In this document: positions 60,267-64,000 of the stretch, in pieces
How the letters are laid out: every line of letters starts with the position of its first letter
Numbering within the stretch: the stretch's first letter is position 1
Assembly (NCBI RefSeq): GCF_051857475.1
Contig: NZ_JBPZGZ010000001.1
Span: 1,798,001-1,862,000 of the forward strand
Direction: 5' to 3'
Origin: Pelomonas sp051857475
GTDB lineage: Bacteria > Pseudomonadota > Gammaproteobacteria > Burkholderiales > Burkholderiaceae_C
Length of the DNA stretch: 64,000 nt
Made by a program: the position numbers and the translations under genes
The notes under the pieces: model-generated
Database searches by the model: none
What the model saw: the letters and a program-made list of their open reading frames with translations, nothing else
Told to the model about the DNA's origin: nothing

Positions 60267-61265
60267 TCAGAGCTTGGCGGAGACGGCCGCCCCTTCGCTT
60301 TGGGTGGACAGCCACTTGCGCATGCGCTCGGCATCGGCAATCCGCGAGGCCTTGCCGCTGGAGTCCAGGAACACCATGATGAGCTTGCGGCCGGCCATGC
60401 TGGCCTGCATGACCAGGCATTTGCCGGCTTCGTTGATGAAGCCCGTCTTCTGCAGACCGATGTCCCACAGCGGGTTGGACAGCAGGCCGTTGGTGCTGTG
60501 GAACTGCACCAGGCGCTTGCCCAGGGCGACGCGGGCTTCGCGGGAGGTGGACAGGTCGCGCAGCAGCGGCACCTGGCTGGTCACGTTGACCAGCTTGGCC
60601 AGGTCAGCGGCGCTGCTCTGGTTGCGGCTGGACAGGCCCGTGGGCTCGACGTAATGGGTGTCGGCCATGCCCAGGCTCTGGGCCTTGGCGTTCATGGCGG
60701 CGACGAAGGCGTCCAGGCCGCCCGGATAGTTGCGGCCCAGCGCATGGGCGGCGCGGTTCTCGCTGGCCATCAGGGCCAGATGCAGCATGTCGCCACGCGT
60801 CAGCGTCGTGCCGACGGTCAGGCGCGAGCGGGTGAACTTCTCGGTGTCGATGTCCTCGTCGGTGACCGAGATCTTCTCGTCCAGCGACAGGCCGGCTTCG
60901 ACCACCACCAGGGCCGTCATCAGCTTGGTGATGGAGGCGATGGGCAGCACGGCCTGGGGATTCTTGGAGAACAGCACCTCGTTGGTGTCCTGATCCAGCA
61001 CATAGGCCACGCTGGACTTCAGGGCCAGGGGGTCGTCCACCTGGTGCAGGCCGGCGACCTGGCCGAAGGTCGGCACGGCCGGAATTACGGGGACAGCCGC
61101 CTTGCGCAGCACGACCGAACGCACCTTGCGCGTCGGCGCGGCAGCCGTCTTGGCGGCCGTGCGGGTGGCTTTGGACTTGGTGGAGGTGTCGGCGGCAGCC
61201 GAGGCGGCACCGGGCAGTGCGGCCAGGAAGGCGAGGCTCAGAAAAGCGGCGGCAAATGTCTTCAA
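60267..61265 (-). CDS. pbpG: D-alanyl-D-alanine endopeptidase (PBP7-type)
   Basis: Periplasmic low-molecular-weight penicillin-binding protein (peptidase S11) that cuts D-Ala-meso-DAP cross-bridges. It has 332 residues: signal peptide (FLSLAFLAALPGAASA), then a basic Thr/Lys/Ala-rich linker to about 55, then the peptidase. The three active-site motifs are SITK (111-114), SEN (168-170) and KTG in LQKTGFINEAG. No C-terminal membrane-anchoring helix. A good promoter lies 25-53 bases upstream. Whether it acts as endopeptidase or carboxypeptidase is not certain from sequence. Confidence 0.9.
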   Translation of the reverse strand: MKTFAAAFLSLAFLAALPGAASAAADTSTKSKATRTAAKTAAAPTRKVRSVVLRKAAVPVIPAVPTFGQVAGLHQVDDPLALKSSVAYVLDQDTNEVLFSKNPQAVLPIASITKLMTALVVVEAGLSLDEKISVTDEDIDTEKFTRSRLTVGTTLTRGDMLHLALMASENRAAHALGRNYPGGLDAFVAAMNAKAQSLGMADTHYVEPTGLSSRNQSSAADLAKLVNVTSQVPLLRDLSTSREARVALGKRLVQFHSTNGLLSNPLWDIGLQKTGFINEAGKCLVMQASMAGRKLIMVFLDSSGKASRIADAERMRKWLSTQSEGAAVSAKL

Positions 61266-61289
61266 CGGAGGTCCCCAACGCAGGGCGTC

Positions 61290-61318
61290 AGTGTACGTGA
61301 CGCCAAAAGTACCGACAA
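61290..61318 (-). promoter_or_regulatory. Promoter of pbpG
   Basis: TTGTCG (61313-61318), a 17-base spacer and TACACT (61290-61295) on the minus strand. It is about 25 bases upstream of the ATG. An inverted repeat GGCGTCA/TGACGCC (61284-61304) overlaps the -10 box and may be an operator. Confidence 0.55.
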
Positions 61319-61662
61319 GATAAGAACTTAAGTGAGATACCTCAAGTGAACTCTTGTCCCGTACTGACGGGCCGTCACCTCAGGCTTGCCACCGGCTCTT
61401 TCGCTTCGCAGCGGGCTCCAAACGCATGCAAGTAGGCCTTGGCTGACAAGCCAGGGGTATCCGGACAGGCCCGAATGCCCACTTTTACCTTTCAGCCGAC
61501 CCGCGCGCTGCTCGCGGGTCATCCATGGACTGGATTTTGAAGGGGTAGGCCGGGGTTTGAAGCAGGAGCAGACAGGGCTTTCCGCGCCAGATTCCGCAAG
61601 CGCGTGAAAACGTTTGTGAGCGCCGTGATCGCGGTCACGGCGGTTACAGGCGCCTGGCGCCG
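61319..61662. other. Non-coding spacer between leuA and pbpG with several hairpins
   Basis: A 344-base stretch without a convincing gene. Hairpins: CGCCGTGA/TCACGGCG (61621-61642) just after leuA, GACCCGCG/CGCGGGTC (61498-61520), and a direct repeat-like pair TCACTTGAGG/TCACTTAAG near 61325-61350. Base composition is clearly less GC-rich than around it. A 64-codon minus-strand frame (61328-61522) exists but has no ribosome binding site, and its codon use is unlike its neighbours. A structured RNA or an old gene remnant are both possible. Confidence 0.5.
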
Positions 61663-63204
61663 TCAGCCCTGGGCGGCAACCCGCTCGGCCTTGCTCTGCA
61701 GCTTGTTCAGCGCACTCAGATAGGCCTTGGCCGAGGCCACGATGATGTCGGGGTCGGCACCCACGCCGTTGACGACCCGGCCGGCATGCTGCAGCCGCAC
61801 CGTCACCTCGCCCTGCGACTCGGTGCTGCCGCCGGTGATGGCGTTCACCGAATACAGCAGCATCTCGGCGCCCGACTGCACGACGGACTCGATGGCCTGC
61901 AGCGTCGCGTCCACCGGGCCGTTGCCGTCGCTCTCGGCGCGGTGCTCCTGGTGGCCGACGGCGAAGACGATGGCCGCATGCGGGCGCTCGCCCGTCTCGC
62001 TGCGCTGGGCCAGCGACAGCAGTCGGTAGTGTTCGACATCGTTGATGACGGACTCGTCCATGACCAACGCAATGATGTCCTCGTCGAAGATCTCGTTCTT
62101 GCGGTCGGCCAGGTCCTTGAAGCGCACGAAGGCGTTGTTGACCTCGGCCTCGCTTTCCAGCTCGATGCCCAGCTCCTGCAGGCGCTGCTTGAAGGCATTG
62201 CGGCCCGACAGCTTGCCGAGCACGATCTTGTTGGCGGCCCAGCCCACGTCCTCGGCGCGCATGATCTCGTAGGTATCGCGAGCCTTCAGCACGCCGTCCT
62301 GGTGGATGCCCGAGGCATGCGCGAAGGCATTGGCGCCGACGACGGCCTTGTTGGGCTGAACGACGAAGCCCGTCGTCTGCGAGACCAGCTTGGAGGCGGG
62401 CACGATCTGCGAGGTCTCGATGCCGACGTCCAGGCCGAAATGGTCGCGGCGCGTCTTGACGGCCATGACGATCTCTTCGAGCGAGCAATTGCCGGCGCGC
62501 TCACCCAGGCCGTTGATGGTGCACTCGACCTGGCGAGCGCCACCGATCTTCACGCCGGCCAGGGAGTTGGCGACCGCCATGCCCAGGTCGTTGTGGCAGT
62601 GCACGCTCCAGATGGCCTTGTCGCTGTTGGGCACCTTCTCGCGCAGGCGGCGGATGAAGTCGCCGTACAGCTCGGGGATGGCATAGCCGACGGTGTCGGG
62701 GATGTTGATGGTGCCGGCACCTTCCTTGATGACGGCCTCGCAGACGCGGGCCAGGAAGTCGATGTCGGAACGGTAGCCGTCCTCGGGCGAGAACTCGATG
62801 TCGCCGCACAGATTGCGCGCAAAGCGCACGGCCAGCGTCGCCTGCTCCAGCACCTGGTCACGCGTCATGCGCAGCTTCTTCTCCATATGGAGTTCGCTGG
62901 TGGCGATGAAGGTGTGGATGCGTGCCCGGTGGGCCGGCGCCAGGGCCTCGGCGGCGCGCGAGATGTCGCGGTCGTTGGCACGGGCCAGCGAGCAGACCGT
63001 GCTGTCCTTGACCGCCGCGGCAATCGCCTTGACGGCCTCGAAGTCGCCATTGCTGGACGCCGCAAAACCGGCCTCGATGATGTCGACCTTCATGCGCTCC
63101 AGCTGGCGGGCAATGCGCATCTTCTCCTCGCGCGTCATGGACGCGCCCGGGGACTGCTCGCCGTCGCGCAGCGTGGTGTCGAAGATGATGAGTTTGTCGG
63201 TCAT
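61663..63204 (-). CDS. leuA: 2-isopropylmalate synthase, type 1
   Basis: First step of leucine synthesis: acetyl-CoA plus 2-oxoisovalerate. The protein has 513 residues. The N-terminal TIM barrel starts IIFDTTLRDGEQSPGASMTR and contains the metal site VHCHNDLG. The C-terminal LeuA allosteric domain covers about 390-513 (VDATLQAIESVV, GEVTVRLQHAGRVVNGVGAD). Its ATG overlaps the stop of a second isopropylmalate synthase (ATGA), so both are made from one message. This is the type common in Burkholderiales, about 510 residues. Confidence 0.95.
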   Translation of the reverse strand: MTDKLIIFDTTLRDGEQSPGASMTREEKMRIARQLERMKVDIIEAGFAASSNGDFEAVKAIAAAVKDSTVCSLARANDRDISRAAEALAPAHRARIHTFIATSELHMEKKLRMTRDQVLEQATLAVRFARNLCGDIEFSPEDGYRSDIDFLARVCEAVIKEGAGTINIPDTVGYAIPELYGDFIRRLREKVPNSDKAIWSVHCHNDLGMAVANSLAGVKIGGARQVECTINGLGERAGNCSLEEIVMAVKTRRDHFGLDVGIETSQIVPASKLVSQTTGFVVQPNKAVVGANAFAHASGIHQDGVLKARDTYEIMRAEDVGWAANKIVLGKLSGRNAFKQRLQELGIELESEAEVNNAFVRFKDLADRKNEIFDEDIIALVMDESVINDVEHYRLLSLAQRSETGERPHAAIVFAVGHQEHRAESDGNGPVDATLQAIESVVQSGAEMLLYSVNAITGGSTESQGEVTVRLQHAGRVVNGVGADPDIIVASAKAYLSALNKLQSKAERVAAQG

Positions 63205-64000
63205 CGCACGTTTTCCTCTCGAATCTGGGGCACGGCCACCGGCGCCCGCGAAAGGCCGGACAGGATGGCCTGCATGGACGCACGCACGATGCTGCCATCA
63301 ATGCCGACGCCGTGGCGAGTCACATCCCCTACCCGCAGTTCCAGATAGGCCACCGCGCGCGCATCGGCACCGCTGCCGATCGAATGCTCGTGGTAGTCCA
63401 GCACGCGCACGTCCTGGCCCAGGCGCGACGACAGCGCATTGACGAAGGCGTCGATGGGGCCGTTGCCCTCGCCCTGCACATGTCCCATCCAGCCGCCCAG
63501 CACAACCTCGGCCGACAGGCGCATCGCGCCGCCCGCCACCTCGGTCATCTGCGGCTGCACGACGGAGGCGCCGGCGTTGCCGATGCCGTACTCGCGCTCG
63601 AAGATGGCGTAGATGTCAGCCGCAGTCAGCTCCTTGCCGGCGTCGTCCATGACGCGCTGCACGACCTGGCTGAACTCGATCTGCAGGCGGCGCGGCAGCT
63701 CCAGCCCGTACTCGGCCTCGAGCAGATAGGCGATGCCCCCCTTGCCTGACTGGCTGTTCACGCGGATGACGGCGTCATAGCTGCGGCCCAGGTCCTTGGG
63801 GTCGATAGGGAGATAGGGCATATCCCAAATCTCCCCCTCCCGGCGCGCCGCAAAGGCCTTCTTGATGGCGTCCTGGTGGGAGCCGGAGAAGGAGGTGTAG
63901 ACGAGGTCGCCCACATACGGATGGCGCGGGTGCACCGGGATCTGCGTGCAGTGCTCGACGCAGCGGCGCACCTCGTCGATGTCCGAGAAGTCCAGCTGCG
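63201..64000 (-). CDS. leuA: 2-isopropylmalate synthase, type 2 (5' end beyond window)
   Basis: The C-terminal 265 residues of a second LeuA are in the window, reading QLDFSDIDEVRRCVEHCTQI, PVHPRHPYVGDLVYTSFSGS and HQDAIKKAFAARREGEIWDM. These motifs and the sequence between them fit the roughly 550-600 residue type 2 enzymes known from actinobacteria and some proteobacteria. The allosteric domain follows (GEGNGPIDAFVNALSSRLGQ, VGIDGSIVRASMQAILSGLS). The 5' part lies outside. Translational overlap with the type 1 gene is unusual. Confidence 0.9.
   Translation of the reverse strand, partial: QLDFSDIDEVRRCVEHCTQIPVHPRHPYVGDLVYTSFSGSHQDAIKKAFAARREGEIWDMPYLPIDPKDLGRSYDAVIRVNSQSGKGGIAYLLEAEYGLELPRRLQIEFSQVVQRVMDDAGKELTAADIYAIFEREYGIGNAGASVVQPQMTEVAGGAMRLSAEVVLGGWMGHVQGEGNGPIDAFVNALSSRLGQDVRVLDYHEHSIGSGADARAVAYLELRVGDVTRHGVGIDGSIVRASMQAILSGLSRAPVAVPQIREENVR

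Noticed and set aside
61328..61522. 64-codon minus-strand frame in the leuA-pbpG spacer
   Set aside because: No ribosome binding site, composition unlike the flanking genes, and the spacer has hairpins. Kept only as an observation.

Overview
The window is very GC-rich, tightly packed DNA from a betaproteobacterium. It is most likely a member of the Burkholderiales in the Rubrivivax/Roseateles/Leptothrix neighbourhood. The evidence is gene order and gene content: rlmN-ndk, rluB-scpB, lpdA-sucB-sucA with zapE downstream, tRNA-Leu-tig-clpP-clpX-lon, etfBA next to an acyl-CoA dehydrogenase, and a hpnCDE squalene cluster. The genus is an inference; no rRNA or other decisive marker is present. I see no phage, insertion sequence, plasmid or CRISPR array, so this is a chromosomal segment with some accessory genes.

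Layout. 1-6262: RNA modification and envelope housekeeping genes (rlmN partial, ndk, rluB, scpB, rluD, bamD). 6300-11250: a DinG/YoaA-type helicase, a YdcH-like small protein, a PP2C phosphatase, a secreted coiled-coil protein and zapE. 11300-16951: the 2-oxoglutarate dehydrogenase operon, transcribed sucA, sucB, lpdA, with a structured leader. 17300-25600: accessory single genes, namely a 2OG-Fe(II) oxygenase, an RNase D-like exonuclease, a gene broken by a TAG codon, HxlR, MocR and PaiB-like regulators, a cNMP-binding thioredoxin-reductase-like flavoprotein, and YciI and YkgJ small proteins. 25650-30364: three consecutive paralogous family-5 solute-binding proteins with no permease or ATPase. 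30375-38005: an ArsR/SRPBCC pair with a perfect operator palindrome divergent from a TRIC/UPF0126 channel, a small zinc-ribbon protein, a secreted three-domain beta-1,3-glucanase (CBM56, beta/gamma-crystallin, GH64) behind paired LacI-type operator-like palindromes, and an SgrR-like regulator divergent from an MFS exporter. 38052-42705: nitronate monooxygenase, acyl-CoA dehydrogenase, etfA and etfB; two of the spacers here are near copies of each other. 42880-50482: murI, five tRNA genes (Leu-TAA, three Gly-GCC, Cys-GCA), then lon, clpX, clpP, tig and tRNA-Leu-TAG. 50919-55245: an RND efflux pump and its adaptor. 55391-58346: hpnC-hpnD-hpnE for squalene synthesis, overlapping tail-to-tail with a TIGR03790-like secreted protein. 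59442-64000: an IclR regulator, a PBP7-type D,D-endopeptidase, and two overlapping 2-isopropylmalate synthase genes of different types, the second running off the window.

How the genes work together. The lon-clpX-clpP-tig block is a protein-quality-control unit (chaperone plus two ATP-dependent proteases). sucA/sucB/lpdA encode all three subunits of one TCA-cycle complex. etfBA accept electrons from the adjacent acyl-CoA dehydrogenase. hpnCDE convert farnesyl diphosphate to squalene for hopanoids. The accessory part leans towards nutrient scavenging (peptide or sugar binding proteins, beta-glucan hydrolysis) and small regulated modules.

Nothing here is convincingly a wholly new system. The items I would look at first are the triple solute-binding-protein array, the duplicated intercistronic spacers, the operator-controlled GH64 glucanase, the twin leuA genes, the TAG-interrupted gene and the hairpin-dense spacer downstream of the RND pump.
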